Assembly (NCBI GenBank): GCA_000824825.2
Contig: LM655175.1
Coordinates: forward strand, 604-64,603
Source of the DNA: Mesorhizobium sp. ORS 3324
GTDB lineage: Bacteria > Pseudomonadota > Alphaproteobacteria > Rhizobiales > Rhizobiaceae
DNA: 64,000 bases
Direction of reading: 5' to 3'
In this document: piece by piece, positions 19,161 through 28,818 of the stretch
Layout of the letters: each line of letters starts with the position of its first letter
Numbering within the stretch: position 1 is the first letter of the stretch
Program-made: the position numbers and the translations under genes
The notes under the pieces: generated by a model
Told to the model about the DNA's origin: nothing
The model's database searches: none
Seen by the model: the letters and a program-made list of their open reading frames with translations, nothing else

Positions 19161-19202
19161 CGATCCGCCGGAGCCGTCGAACGGCTAGCCCTGATAAGAA
19201 AC

Positions 19203-19290
19203 GGCCGCCCGCCGATTGAAGCATGATCTCGAAAAGTCGCAACCCGGTTTTCGGGAGGGATCATGCTGAGAAGAAAATCGGCGGGCGGCC
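19203..19290. repeat. Composite palindrome between ugpB and ugpA
   Basis: An outer perfect 15-bp inverted repeat (GGCCGCCCGCCGATT at 19203-19217, AATCGGCGGGCGGCC at 19276-19290) encloses an inner palindrome of GCATGATCTCGAAAAG and TTTTCGGGAGGGATCATGC. The inner part resembles a common Mesorhizobium intergenic repeat. Within the ugp transcript it could act as an RNA stabiliser or partial terminator that favours the binding protein. Confidence 0.75.
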
Positions 19291-19304
19291 TCGATGTCTA
19301 CTGC

Positions 19305-20657
19305 TCAGGGCAGCGTCTTGTTGGGGTAGGTCTGCTGGAAGCGGTCGAGGATGGCGTTGCCGTTCTTGACCAGGGCATCGACGCCGTCCTGCACGCTGAC
19401 CTTGTTGGCGAAGATCGCCTGCATCTGCGTACCGAACTCGGCGCGGATCTGGGTGAAGTTGCCGAGGCGAATGCCGCGGGTGATTTCGGTCGGCTCCGAG
19501 GCGGTCAGGCTTTCGATCGCCACTTCACGGCCCTTGTAGGGCGCCTTGTCGTAGAAGCCGCTCGACTTCATGTATTCGAAGCCCGACTTCGTCACCGGAA
19601 TGTAGCCGGTGTTGGTCGACCAGAACAAAGCGGTCTTGGGATCGTGGATGAAGTTGAGGAAGGCGGCAGCGCCCTTGTATTCGGCGTCCGACTTGCCGGA
19701 CAGCACCCACAGCGAGGCGCCGCCGACCAGCGAGTTCTTGCGCTCGGTGCCGGCATAGACCGGCAGCTCGGCGACATCCCAATGCATGCCTTCCTTCTGG
19801 GTCTTGCCGACCGTGCCGTGGTCGCCGACAGAAGTCATGATGACCTGGCATGTGCCGGTGGCGAAAGCCTGCACCATGTCCTGGCCGAGGTCCTTCGACT
19901 TGATCTTGATCAGGCCGCCGTCATACCACTTCTTCAAGTCGGTGACGTACTGCACGAACTTGGTCTTGTTCATTTCCAGGCGGGCATCGAGGCCGTCATA
20001 GCCGTTGTTCTTGGTGGCGATCGGCTGGTTGTGGATGGCCGAGAACTGCTCCATCAGCTGCCAGCTTTCGTTGCCGGAGATGTTGATCGCCATCGGGCAA
20101 TCATAGCCGGCGTCCTTCAGCGCCTTGAGGTCGGCGCCGACATCTTCCCAGGTCTTCGGCGCCTCGGTCTTGCCGATCTTGGCGAAGGCGTCCTTGTTCC
20201 AGTACATCAGCGCCGTCGACGAGTTGAACGGGAAGGACAGCATCTCGCCCTTCGAGGTCGCGTAGTAGCGGGCAATGCCGGGGAAATAGTCGCTGTAGTC
20301 GATCTTGTAGCCGTTCTCCTCCATCAGCTTGTCGGCGGGCTTGTAGGCGCCCGACAGCATCATGGTGGCGGTGCCGACATCGTAGACCTGGACGACGGTG
20401 GGCTGCTTGCCGGCGCGGAAGGCGGCGATGGTGTTCTGCAACGTCGCGTCGTAATTGCCCTGGCTGGTGCAGACCACTTCATAGTCGGTCTGCGAGGCGT
20501 TGAAGTTCTTGCACAGCGTGTCGACGACGCGGGCGAGATCGCCCGAAAGGCCGAACCAGAAATCGAACTTAACCGGCTCTGCCAAGGCAGGAACCGCGAG
20601 CGCGGTGCTGAGCGCGCCGGCGGCAAGGGCAGTGAGGCCCCGCTTTACGATGATCAT
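19305..20657 (-). CDS. ugpB: sn-Glycerol-3-phosphate-binding periplasmic protein UgpB
   Basis: 450 residues with a signal peptide (about 1-26, ending ALA). UgpB hallmarks are SQGNYDATLQNTIAAFRAGK, VVQVYDVGTATMMLSGA and YWNKDAFAKIGKTEAPKTWE. It binds glycerol-3-phosphate, and in characterised systems also glycerophosphodiesters, for UgpAEC. It is the first gene of the minus-strand ugpBAEC-phosphoesterase operon. The 297 bases upstream hold its promoter; I see only a half-match to a PHO box there. Confidence 0.92.
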   Translation of the reverse strand: MIIVKRGLTALAAGALSTALAVPALAEPVKFDFWFGLSGDLARVVDTLCKNFNASQTDYEVVCTSQGNYDATLQNTIAAFRAGKQPTVVQVYDVGTATMMLSGAYKPADKLMEENGYKIDYSDYFPGIARYYATSKGEMLSFPFNSSTALMYWNKDAFAKIGKTEAPKTWEDVGADLKALKDAGYDCPMAINISGNESWQLMEQFSAIHNQPIATKNNGYDGLDARLEMNKTKFVQYVTDLKKWYDGGLIKIKSKDLGQDMVQAFATGTCQVIMTSVGDHGTVGKTQKEGMHWDVAELPVYAGTERKNSLVGGASLWVLSGKSDAEYKGAAAFLNFIHDPKTALFWSTNTGYIPVTKSGFEYMKSSGFYDKAPYKGREVAIESLTASEPTEITRGIRLGNFTQIRAEFGTQMQAIFANKVSVQDGVDALVKNGNAILDRFQQTYPNKTLP

Positions 20658-20954
20658 GATTTTTCCCTCTTGAGTGGCAATTTGACAAGGTTTTGCGCAA
20701 GTCCTTGCCCGCTCTCTTAGAGAAGGTATGTGACAGTTCTGTTGTGGCTTTTGCGGCCCTGTGGACAGCCAGTCTCTCCTCCCCCTCGGCGGTCGCGCCG
20801 GCATGAAGCGTCATACCGGCGGCCTAGAAAGCTAGGGCAAGGAAAAGCGGCGGAAAGCCCCCTCGTGGTTAACCGGCTAAATTTGACTCCTATTGCCGGG
20901 CCATGCGGCGAAGCAAAACCGTATTTCCTCTCAAGGATTACGGTCCGACCAGGA

Positions 20955-21638
20955 TCACGGTCCGAGTGCGGCTTCCACCAGCCGCTTGGCGTCGGGGCTC
21001 GACCATTCCGCCGGACCGTTCATATGCGCGATCAGGCAGCCCTCGCCGTCGATCAGCATCGTCACCGGCAAGCCCAGAGCCAGGCCGCGCGTCTTGGCCT
21101 CATTGAACAGGCCCATCGTCGCATCCCGATAATAGCCGAGCGTCTGGATGCCGATCTCCTTCAGGAATTTCTTCGGCTTGGCGTCGTCGCCGGTGTCGAC
21201 ATTGACCGCGACGACCTCGAAGCTGCTGCTGCCCTTTTCCTTCTGCAATGCGTCGAGCGCCGGCATTTCGGCGCGGCAGGGCGCGCACCATGTCGCCCAG
21301 AGATTGAGCAGCACCGTCTTGCCGGCATGGTCGGCGATCGTCATCGGCTTGCCGTCGGGTCCGTTGAAGGCAAGGCTCTTCATCGACTGCGGCGGATCGG
21401 CCGGCTGCAGCGCCGCGACCTGGCCGACAGCCTTCGCCGCGACCTGCTTGGCCCGCTCGGCCTTGGCCTTGCAGGCGACATCGTCCTTGCCGTTGCCGGC
21501 CGCGACTTGGGGCGCGGCGGCGTTGTTGCCAGAACCGCTCTCGCTGACATATACCGCGACCGCGCCGGCCAGCACGCCCGCCGCCAGAGCGGCGAGGATG
21601 AGGCGCGGGGCCGGGAAGAATTTACTGCCGTCTGCCAT
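20955..21638 (-). CDS. tlpA: TlpA-family thiol:disulfide interchange protein
   Basis: 227 residues. A single N-terminal membrane anchor (about 11-32) precedes a periplasmic thioredoxin domain with the active site WCAPC (C118 and C121). An insert of about 60 residues rich in Ala/Lys and containing an extra cysteine ([14 protein letters not shown]) separates anchor and domain. [21 protein letters not shown] gives the cis-proline loop. Such proteins reduce apocytochrome c or cytochrome oxidase subunits. It is divergent from argH with 36 bases between start codons, the usual alphaproteobacterial arrangement. Confidence 0.92.
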   Translation of the reverse strand: MADGSKFFPAPRLILAALAAGVLAGAVAVYVSESGSGNNAAAPQVAAGNGKDDVACKAKAERAKQVAAKAVGQVAALQPADPPQSMKSLAFNGPDGKPMTIADHAGKTVLLNLWATWCAPCRAEMPALDALQKEKGSSSFEVVAVNVDTGDDAKPKKFLKEIGIQTLGYYRDATMGLFNEAKTRGLALGLPVTMLIDGEGCLIAHMNGPAEWSSPDAKRLVEAALGP

Positions 21639-21674
21639 TTTCTTAAAAACTGCTCCGGAGCACGGGTTATAGCG

Positions 21675-23075
21675 ATGAGCGACAAGAAGGCCAGCAACCA
21701 GATGTGGGGCGGACGTTTTGCCTCGGGTCCGGCCGCGATCATGGAGGCGATCAACGCGTCGATCGCCTTCGACCGCAAACTCTATGCGCAGGACATAAGC
21801 GGATCGATCGCCCATAGCGAGATGCTTGCTGAGACGGGCATTATTTCGGCGGCCGATCAAGAAAAAATCGCTCACGGGCTGAACACGATCCTGAAAGAGA
21901 TCGAGGCCGGCACGTTCGAATTCTCGACGAAGCTCGAGGACATCCACATGAATGTCGAGGCCCGCCTTGCCGACCTGATCGGCCCGGCCGCCGGGCGCCT
22001 GCACACCGCCCGCTCGCGCAACGACCAGGTGGCCGTCGACCTGAGGCTCTGGGTCAAGCAGGAATGCCAGCGCGTCGCCCAGGCGCTGAAGGACCTGATC
22101 GCCGCATTCCTCGAACGCGCAGAGGAGCACGCCGCGACGGTGATGCCCGGCTTCACCCACATGCAGGCCGCGCAGCCGGTGACCTTCGGCCATCACTGCA
22201 TGGCCTATGTCGAGATGTTCGGCCGCGATCTCTCGCGCGTCCGCGACGCCATCGAGAGGATGGACGAAAGCCCGCTTGGCGCAGCCGCCCTTGCCGGCAC
22301 CAGCTTCGGCATCGACCGCCACATGACGGCGAAGGCGCTTGGCTTCCGCGAACCGATGCGCAATTCGCTGGACAGCGTCTCGGACCGCGACTTCGCGCTC
22401 GAATTCCTCGCCATCGCCGCGATCTGTGGCACGCATCTGTCGCGGCTTGCGGAGGAGATCATCATCTGGTCGACGCCGCAATTCGGCTTCATCCGGCTGT
22501 CGGATAGTTTCTCCACCGGTTCCTCGATCATGCCGCAGAAGAAGAACCCGGATGCCGCCGAGTTGGTGCGCGGCAAGACCGGTCGTATCAACGGCCATCT
22601 CGTCGGCCTGCTGACGGTGATGAAGGGCATGCCCCTGACCTACGGCAAGGACATGCAGGAGGACAAGGAATCGGTCTTCGACGCCGCTGAGACGCTCGAC
22701 CTGATGCTGGCGGCGACCACCGGCATGGTACGCGACATGACGGTCAACGCCGCCGCCATGAAGAAGGCAGCCGGCGCCGGCCACGCCACCGCCACCGACC
22801 TCGCCGATTGGCTGGTGCGCAATCTCGGTCTCCCCTTCCGCGAGGCCCATCATGTCACCGGTCGCGCCGTGGCGCTCGCCGAGGAAAAGAAGGTCGGCCT
22901 GGAAAAGCTGTCGCTGGAGGACCTACGCTCGATCCATCCCGGCATCACCGACGGCATCTTCTCGGTGCTTGCGGTGCAGAATTCGGTCAAGAGCCGGGTG
23001 AGCTTCGGCGGTACCGCGCCGTCGGAAGTGAGGAAGCAGATCCGCTACTGGAAAAAGCGCCTGGCCAAGGCGTAA
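21675..23075 (+). CDS. argH: Argininosuccinate lyase
   Basis: 466 residues, normal length. Conserved blocks are [38 protein letters not shown] and the superfamily signature [12 protein letters not shown] with the catalytic serine loop. It cleaves argininosuccinate to arginine and fumarate, the last step of arginine synthesis. ATG 21675 is the only start giving the standard N-terminus. Confidence 0.97.
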   Translation: MSDKKASNQMWGGRFASGPAAIMEAINASIAFDRKLYAQDISGSIAHSEMLAETGIISAADQEKIAHGLNTILKEIEAGTFEFSTKLEDIHMNVEARLADLIGPAAGRLHTARSRNDQVAVDLRLWVKQECQRVAQALKDLIAAFLERAEEHAATVMPGFTHMQAAQPVTFGHHCMAYVEMFGRDLSRVRDAIERMDESPLGAAALAGTSFGIDRHMTAKALGFREPMRNSLDSVSDRDFALEFLAIAAICGTHLSRLAEEIIIWSTPQFGFIRLSDSFSTGSSIMPQKKNPDAAELVRGKTGRINGHLVGLLTVMKGMPLTYGKDMQEDKESVFDAAETLDLMLAATTGMVRDMTVNAAAMKKAAGAGHATATDLADWLVRNLGLPFREAHHVTGRAVALAEEKKVGLEKLSLEDLRSIHPGITDGIFSVLAVQNSVKSRVSFGGTAPSEVRKQIRYWKKRLAKA

Positions 23076-23147
23076 TGCCGGGATGCAATGCGCCGAAAAC
23101 TCGGCTAAAAGCGGCAACGCAAGAAAACAGCTCGAACGGATGGATCG

Positions 23148-23354
23148 ATGACCGGAAGCAGGATTTTGGTGACGCTCGCGCTGCTGGCGGCGGTTGCCAG
23201 CGTCACGGCCTGCGGCAGGAAGACCGGCCTCGACACGCCTTACGAGGCGGCCGTGCAGGCGCGCAAGGATGCGGAAAAGGCCAAGCAGCCTTTGCCGCCC
23301 GAGCCGGAGAAACCGGTCAAGGACAAGAAGTTCATCCTCGACCCCTTGCTCTAG
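23148..23354 (+). CDS. lptM: Small LptM-like lipoprotein
   Basis: 68 residues with a lipoprotein signal; the lipobox VTAC puts the acylated cysteine at position 22, followed by GRKTGLD. The mature part is short, charged and proline-rich (PLPPEPEKPVKDKKF). This matches the YifL/LptM family, which helps mature the LPS translocon protein LptD in E. coli. The position between argH and lysA is the usual alphaproteobacterial one. Extending the E. coli role to this gene is inference. Confidence 0.8.
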   Translation: MTGSRILVTLALLAAVASVTACGRKTGLDTPYEAAVQARKDAEKAKQPLPPEPEKPVKDKKFILDPLL

Positions 23355-23358
23355 AGCC

Positions 23359-23380
23359 GATGAGATAACCCGATCTCATC
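23359..23380. repeat. Short palindrome between lptM and lysA
   Basis: GATGAGAT (23359-23366) pairs perfectly with ATCTCATC (23373-23380) around six bases, just after the lipoprotein stop. No T-run follows. It may be a small intergenic repeat unit. Confidence 0.5.
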
Positions 23381-23406
23381 GCGCTCCAATTTCCGGAAGT
23401 ACTCTC

Positions 23407-24675
23407 GTGAACCATTTCGACTACCGCGGCGGCGTGCTCCATGCCGAAGATGTCGCAATTCCCGATATCGCCACTGAGGTGGGCACGCCCTTCTATTGCT
23501 ATTCGACGGCGACGCTGAGCCGGCATTTCCGCGTCTTCAGGGAGGCCTTTGCCGGCCTCGACGCGCTGGTCTGCTACGCCATGAAGGCGAACTCCAACCA
23601 GGCCGTGCTGAAGACATTGGCAAAACAGGGCGCCGGCGCCGACGTGGTGTCGGAAGGCGAATTGCGACGCGCGCTCGCCGCCGGCATCCCGGCGGGCAAG
23701 ATCCTGTTCTCGGGCGTCGGCAAGACCGCGCGCGAGATGGACTTTGCCCTTAGCGCCGGCATCCTCTGCTTCAACGTCGAATCCGAGCCGGAGCTGGAAC
23801 TGCTCTCGGCACGCGCCGCGGCCCTCGGCAAGGTGGCGCCGGTCTCGCTGCGCATCAATCCGGATGTCGATGCCAAGACCCACAAGAAGATCTCCACCGG
23901 CAAGGCCGAGAACAAGTTCGGCATCCCGTGGCAACGGGCGCGCCAGGTCTACGCCCGCGCGGCTGAACTGCCGGGCATCAAGGTGACCGGCATCGACACC
24001 CATATCGGCAGCCAGATCACCGAGCTGCAGCCTTTCGACGATGCCTTCGCGCTGCTTGTGGAACTGGTCGGCGTGCTGCGCGCCGATGGTCACTCGATCG
24101 AGCATGTCGATCTCGGCGGCGGGCTCGGCATCCCGTACCGCGTCGACAACAGCCCGCCCCCGCTGCCCGATGCCTATGCCGAGATCGTCAGGAAGCATGT
24201 CATCCCCCTCGGCCTGAAGGTGATGTTCGAGCCTGGCCGGCTGATCGTCGGCAATGCAGGCATCCTGGTCGCCGAAGTGATCTATGTGAAGGAAGGCGAC
24301 GCCAGGAACTTCCTCGTCGTCGACGCCGCCATGAACGACCTGATCCGGCCGACGCTCTACGATGCCTTCCACGACATCCGGCCGGTGGTGCAGCCGCCGG
24401 CCGCCACGCCGCGCATGAAGGTCGACGTTGTCGGCCCCGTCTGCGAGACGGGCGACTTCCTCGGCCTCGACCGCGATCTGCCCAGGCTGAAGGCCGGCGA
24501 CCTCATCGCAGTCTCCACCGCCGGCGCCTATGGCGCGGTGCAGGCCGGCACCTACAACACCCGGCTTCTGGTGCCGGAAGTGCTGGTCGACGGCGACCGT
24601 TTTCACGTCGTGCGGCCGCGCCAGACTTATGAGGACTTGATCGGGCTCGATTCGATCCCGGATTGGCTGAAATAG
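23407..24675 (+). CDS. lysA: Diaminopimelate decarboxylase
   Basis: 422 residues from a GTG start with a GGAAG ribosome site. It has a PLP-binding TIM barrel with YAMKANSN (the lysine that holds PLP), GVGKT, DTHIGSQ (catalytic His), DLGGGLG and EPGRLIVGNAG. The C-terminal beta domain has GPVCETGDFL, with the active-site cysteine, and GAYGAVQAGTYN. It decarboxylates meso-diaminopimelate to lysine. It lies in the argH-lptM-lysA gene string. Confidence 0.96.
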   Translation: MNHFDYRGGVLHAEDVAIPDIATEVGTPFYCYSTATLSRHFRVFREAFAGLDALVCYAMKANSNQAVLKTLAKQGAGADVVSEGELRRALAAGIPAGKILFSGVGKTAREMDFALSAGILCFNVESEPELELLSARAAALGKVAPVSLRINPDVDAKTHKKISTGKAENKFGIPWQRARQVYARAAELPGIKVTGIDTHIGSQITELQPFDDAFALLVELVGVLRADGHSIEHVDLGGGLGIPYRVDNSPPPLPDAYAEIVRKHVIPLGLKVMFEPGRLIVGNAGILVAEVIYVKEGDARNFLVVDAAMNDLIRPTLYDAFHDIRPVVQPPAATPRMKVDVVGPVCETGDFLGLDRDLPRLKAGDLIAVSTAGAYGAVQAGTYNTRLLVPEVLVDGDRFHVVRPRQTYEDLIGLDSIPDWLK

Positions 24676-24697
24676 CCCGTCTCGCGCCGAGCAGCGC

Positions 24698-24997
24698 CTA
24701 GATTCGCAGGAGCAGCGCCTTGGCTTTGGCGATCCTCTCCTCGTCGCGGCGGTAGAATATCCATTGCTTGGTGCGCTTGGCGCTGAGCAGGCCCGTCTGG
24801 GTCAGCACACGCATATGCTCGCTGAGCGTCGCCTGGCTGATACCGAGCTTTTCCGCGATCAGGAGCGCGCAGACGCCGTCCTCGACCAGATCGCCATCGG
24901 CCTGGCGGGGGAAATGCGCGCGCGGATCCTTCAACCAATCAAGGATCTGCAGCCTGCGCTCGTTGGCGATCGCCTTGAAGATATCGACCTCTTGCAT
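24698..24997 (-). CDS. ArsR-family transcriptional regulator
   Basis: 99 residues with a winged helix-turn-helix: IFKAIANERRLQILDWL, then the recognition helix LGISQATLSEHMRVLTQTGLL and the wing KRTKQWIFYRRDEERI. It lacks the CxC metal site of ArsR, so the effector is probably not arsenite. A conserved cysteine occurs in GVCALLIAEKLG. It is divergent from a serine/threonine dehydratase gene with a shared 50-base region holding a palindrome, so it probably controls that gene and itself. Confidence 0.88.
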   Translation of the reverse strand: MQEVDIFKAIANERRLQILDWLKDPRAHFPRQADGDLVEDGVCALLIAEKLGISQATLSEHMRVLTQTGLLSAKRTKQWIFYRRDEERIAKAKALLLRI

Positions 24998-25013
24998 TTA
25001 GCCATTTTGCTAA
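24998..25013. promoter_or_regulatory. Probable ArsR operator
   Basis: TTAGC (24998-25002) and GCTAA (25009-25013) form a perfect inverted repeat around six bases, immediately upstream of the regulator start and within the divergent promoter region. Size and position fit an ArsR-dimer operator. Confidence 0.5.
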
Positions 25014-25047
25014 GTTACTAATTGAAGTCAATCCCGAGGAGCAATTG

Positions 25048-26004
25048 ATGTTGAACACAAGCAAGCCGGACAAACGGACGATCACGCGCGAACGCATCGC
25101 CGCCGTGGAGCCGCGCATCCGTCCCTTCGTGCGGCACACCCCGGTGATGCGCGTCGACATGGCGGATTTCGGCCGGCCGGCCTTCCCGGTCGAACTCAAG
25201 CTCGAATGCCTGCAGCATTCAGGCTCGTTCAAGGTGCGCGGCGCCTTCACCAACCTGCTCGAGCGGCAGGTGCCGCAAGCCGGCGTCGTCGCAGCATCGG
25301 GCGGCAATCACGGCGCGGCGGTCGCCTACGCCGCCATGAAGCTCGGGCACAAGGCCACCATCTTCGTGCCCGAGGTCAGCCCGCCGGCCAAGCTCGAGCG
25401 CATCCGCGGCTACGGCGCCGAGCTGGTCGTCGGCGGCGCGCGCTATGCCGAAGCGCTGGCCGCCAGCGAGGATTTTGCCGAAAAGACGGGCGCGCTGCAG
25501 ATCCATGCCTTCAACCAGGAGGAGACGCTGATCGGCCAGGGCACGCTCGGCCTCGAGATCGAAGCCGATTTGCCTGAGATCGACACGCTTCTGGTCGCCG
25601 TCGGCGGTGGCGGCCTGATCGGCGGCATCGCCGCCTGGTTCGCCGGCCGCATCCGTATCATCGCCATCGAGCCCGAGGGCGCGCCGACGCTCTACCGCGC
25701 CTTGGAGGCCGGCAAGCCCGTCGATGCGCCGGCCGAAGGCATCGCCGCCGATTCGCTGGCGCCGAAGCGCGTCGGTGAAATGATGTTCCCGATTGCGGAA
25801 GCCTTCGTCGAGCGCTCGATCCTGGTCAGCGACGACGACATCGTGGCTGCGCAGAAAGCGCTCTGGGACAGCGTGCGAATCATCGCCGAGCCCGGCGGGG
25901 CCGCCGCCTTTGGCGCGATGCTTTCCGGCCGCTATGCGCCGGCTTCTGGCGAGCGCGTGGCTGTCCTAGTCTGCGGTTCCAACACAAATCCCGCGAATTT
26001 CTGA
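25048..26004 (+). CDS. PLP-dependent serine/threonine dehydratase family enzyme
   Basis: 318 residues, fold type II. The PLP lysine lies in SGSFKVRGA, followed by ASGGNHGAAVA and the phosphate loop VGGGGLIGG. No ACT regulatory domain is present, so it is the catabolic or serine-racemase-like short form rather than biosynthetic IlvA. It would deaminate threonine or serine, but the substrate cannot be fixed from sequence. The ATG at 25048 has AGGAG seven bases upstream; a TTG one codon earlier is less likely. It is divergent from an ArsR regulator. Confidence 0.88.
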   Translation: MLNTSKPDKRTITRERIAAVEPRIRPFVRHTPVMRVDMADFGRPAFPVELKLECLQHSGSFKVRGAFTNLLERQVPQAGVVAASGGNHGAAVAYAAMKLGHKATIFVPEVSPPAKLERIRGYGAELVVGGARYAEALAASEDFAEKTGALQIHAFNQEETLIGQGTLGLEIEADLPEIDTLLVAVGGGGLIGGIAAWFAGRIRIIAIEPEGAPTLYRALEAGKPVDAPAEGIAADSLAPKRVGEMMFPIAEAFVERSILVSDDDIVAAQKALWDSVRIIAEPGGAAAFGAMLSGRYAPASGERVAVLVCGSNTNPANF

Positions 26005-26118
26005 CCATAATCGGGGCGAACCTCTTCACGATTTTGGAACCCGCCTCGCCTTTGCCGTGTTTGCTGGTATTCTTCTGCTCATGAGGTCCGGGCTATCCTG
26101 CCCGGGCAGGAAGGGCCG

Positions 26119-28713
26119 ATGACGGAACGACCCACTTCCAGCGAACGCGGCCTGGCTGGGCGTCTGGCGCTCAGCCGACTGGCGACGCGAACCTCGATGA
26201 TCTTCGAGCGTGGCTGGCCTTTGCTGCTGCCCCTGGCAGTCGTCGCCGGCTTGTTCCTCAGCGTCTCGTGGCTGGGCCTGTTTCAGCGCCTGCCGGATCC
26301 TGGGCGGATCGGTCTCCTGATTGTCTTTGGCGTAACGGCGCTGGCGGCGCTCTATCCGTTGCGCTTCTTCCGCATCCCTTCCGCCGCCGAGGTCGACCGG
26401 CGCATCGAGGCAGCGAACGAGCTACTGCACAGCCCCGTGCAGGTGCAGACGGACCGGCCGAGCGGTGCCGAGAGCCTGTTCTCGCAGGCTCTGTGGCGCG
26501 AGCATCAGAAGCGCATGGCCGAGCGGCTCCTGAGTCTCGGCGCCGACAGGCCGCGCACAAGGGTGCCGGATTACGACCGCTGGGGGCTGCGGGCGTTGGT
26601 GGGCCTGCTCTTCGTCACCGCCTTCGCCTTCTCCTTTGGGCCCTTCGGCGGCAGGATCGGCGACGGCTTCGTCGCCCGCGCCGCGCGCGATGTCGTGCCG
26701 CCGCGCATCGACGCCTGGGTGACGCCGCCCGCCTATACCGGCAGGCCGCCGCTGTTTCTGACCGCCGACGCCCATCAGGCCGCGCAGACCTTCAACGTCC
26801 CGCAGGGCAGCGATGTGTCGCTGCGTGTCACCGGCGGCTCCGGCGAGGAAACGCTGAGCTATGCCGATCCGAGCGGCAATGCCCGCGCCATCGAGCCGGC
26901 CGCGCCCAAAGGCGCGGAGCCCGCCGCCGGCCGGGCCCCAGCTGCCCCGCTCAAGGTGCGCCAGTTCTCCGGCAAGCTTACCAGCGACGGCATGCTGACG
27001 CTGAAGTCCGGTGACGACGATCTCGGCCACTGGGCCTTCGCGATCATCCCGGACAAGCCGCCGACGATCCGTTTCGTCGGCGAGCCGAAGCGCGCCGTCA
27101 ACGGCGCCATCGAGCTCAACTACCAGATCGACGACGACTATGGCGCGGCCTCGGCTAAGGCGGTCTTCGCGCTGTCCGATCCGCCGCCGGCCAACGCCCA
27201 CCCGCTCTACGGCCCGCCCGACATGCCGCTGACGCTGCCGCGCCGCGGCGGCAAGGCGAACGCCGCCAAGACAACCAAGGATCTGACCGAGCATGTCTGG
27301 GCCGGCAGCACAGTCAAGCTGACGCTGACCGCCACCGACGATGCCGGCCATACCGCCAGCAGCGAGACCAAGACGCTTATTATGCCGGAGCGGCCCTTCT
27401 CCAATCCGCTCGCCCGCGCCGTGATCGAGCAGCGCCGGCTGCTGGCGCTCGACACCAACGCCAAGCGGCGCGTGCTCGACCTGATGGACGCCATCACGCT
27501 GCGCCCCGAGGACACCTTCGACAACATGTCGCATTATCTCGCGATCATGAGCGCGCGAAGCCGGCTCAAGCTCGCCGGCAACGACGACCAGATGCGCAGC
27601 GAGGTGTCCTATCTGTGGGAGATCGCGCTCGGCATCGAGGACGGCAATCTGTCGGCCGCCGAGAAGCGGCTGCGCCAGGCGCAGCAGGCGCTGCAGGACG
27701 CCATCAAGAACGGCGCCAGCGACGAAGAGATCAACAAGGCGATGAAGGAACTGCGCGAGGCGATGAACCAGTTCCTGCAGGAATTCGCCCAGCGCGCGCA
27801 GCAGAACCCGAACATGCCGCAGATGCAGCAGAACGGCCGTGAGCTGCGCCAGAGCGACATCAACAGGATGATGGACGAGATCGAGAACCTCGCCAAATCC
27901 GGCGACCGCGACCGCGCCCAGCAGCTCCTGTCGGAGCTGCAGGACATGATGAACAACCTGCAGGCCGGCCGCCAGCAGCAGGGCGGCGAGCAGGACAGCG
28001 AGATGCGCCAGCAGATGGACAAACTGGGCGAGATCATGCGGCGCCAGCAGGAGATGATGAACGACACTTTCCGCCTCGACCAGATGCAGCGCGGCGAGCG
28101 GCAACGCGGCGCAAACCGCGACGAACAGCTCGGCGAGGAAGGCCAGCAGGGCCAATCGCAAGATCAGCAGAGGCCGAGTCCCGGCGACGGTCGCGGCCAG
28201 CAAAAGCCGATGACGCAGCAGGAATTCTCGGACGCCATGAAGCAGCTGCAGGAGGGCCAGGGCCAGCTGCAGAGCGAGCTCGACAAGCTGAAGAAGGGCC
28301 TCGAAGGCATGGGCATGCAGCCCAACGAGGGCTTCGGCGAGGCCGGCAAGTCCATGGGCGATGCCGAGCAGGCGCTTGGGCAGAACGAAGGCGACCAGGC
28401 GGTCGGCCATCAGGGCCGCGCGCTGGATGCGCTGCGCCGCGGCGCCAAGGACATGATGAAGCAAATGCAGGCCATGCAGGGCGACCAGGGCGGCAGCGAG
28501 CAGGGCGGACGTCAGCAGGACGCCGACCGCGACCCGCTCGGGCGGCCGCGTGCCACGAAGGGGCCCGACGACGGCAGCTCGGTCAAGGTGCCGGACGAGA
28601 TCGACGTGCAACGCGCCCGCCAGATACTCGATGCGATCCGCAAGCGCCTCGGCAATGCGCTCAGCCCCGATATCGAGCGCAGCTACCTCGAACGGCTGTT
28701 GGAGCTGAAATAG
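26119..28713 (+). CDS. TIGR02302-family membrane protein with long Gln-rich helical tail
   Basis: 864 residues. Three N-terminal membrane helices (about 32-50, 58-76, 155-173) precede a beta-rich periplasmic-type region of about 300 residues. From about 520 to 820 follows a charged, Gln/Met-rich, coiled-coil-like segment with repeated QQ, MMN and REAMNQF motifs. It ends VPDEIDVQRARQILDAIRKR. This architecture is the alphaproteobacterial TIGR02302 family, whose function is not established to my knowledge. An envelope role is plausible. It stands alone with its own AGGAAGG ribosome site. Confidence 0.85.
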   Translation: MTERPTSSERGLAGRLALSRLATRTSMIFERGWPLLLPLAVVAGLFLSVSWLGLFQRLPDPGRIGLLIVFGVTALAALYPLRFFRIPSAAEVDRRIEAANELLHSPVQVQTDRPSGAESLFSQALWREHQKRMAERLLSLGADRPRTRVPDYDRWGLRALVGLLFVTAFAFSFGPFGGRIGDGFVARAARDVVPPRIDAWVTPPAYTGRPPLFLTADAHQAAQTFNVPQGSDVSLRVTGGSGEETLSYADPSGNARAIEPAAPKGAEPAAGRAPAAPLKVRQFSGKLTSDGMLTLKSGDDDLGHWAFAIIPDKPPTIRFVGEPKRAVNGAIELNYQIDDDYGAASAKAVFALSDPPPANAHPLYGPPDMPLTLPRRGGKANAAKTTKDLTEHVWAGSTVKLTLTATDDAGHTASSETKTLIMPERPFSNPLARAVIEQRRLLALDTNAKRRVLDLMDAITLRPEDTFDNMSHYLAIMSARSRLKLAGNDDQMRSEVSYLWEIALGIEDGNLSAAEKRLRQAQQALQDAIKNGASDEEINKAMKELREAMNQFLQEFAQRAQQNPNMPQMQQNGRELRQSDINRMMDEIENLAKSGDRDRAQQLLSELQDMMNNLQAGRQQQGGEQDSEMRQQMDKLGEIMRRQQEMMNDTFRLDQMQRGERQRGANRDEQLGEEGQQGQSQDQQRPSPGDGRGQQKPMTQQEFSDAMKQLQEGQGQLQSELDKLKKGLEGMGMQPNEGFGEAGKSMGDAEQALGQNEGDQAVGHQGRALDALRRGAKDMMKQMQAMQGDQGGSEQGGRQQDADRDPLGRPRATKGPDDGSSVKVPDEIDVQRARQILDAIRKRLGNALSPDIERSYLERLLELK

Positions 28714-28818
28714 TTCACTCGCCAGAGATCTTCGAGGAGTTCTTTGGCCAGATATGACGGCGCCCGCCTGCTTTGAGCAGATCGCCGAAAGGCGTGGAGG
28801 ATATCTGCAAACTGGCGT

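Noticed and set aside
20730..20736. CTGTCAC on the minus strand upstream of ugpB, resembling one half of a PHO box
   Set aside because: The second 7-base repeat at the expected 11-base period matches the consensus at only three positions, so a PhoB site is not supported even though ugp operons are often phosphate-regulated.
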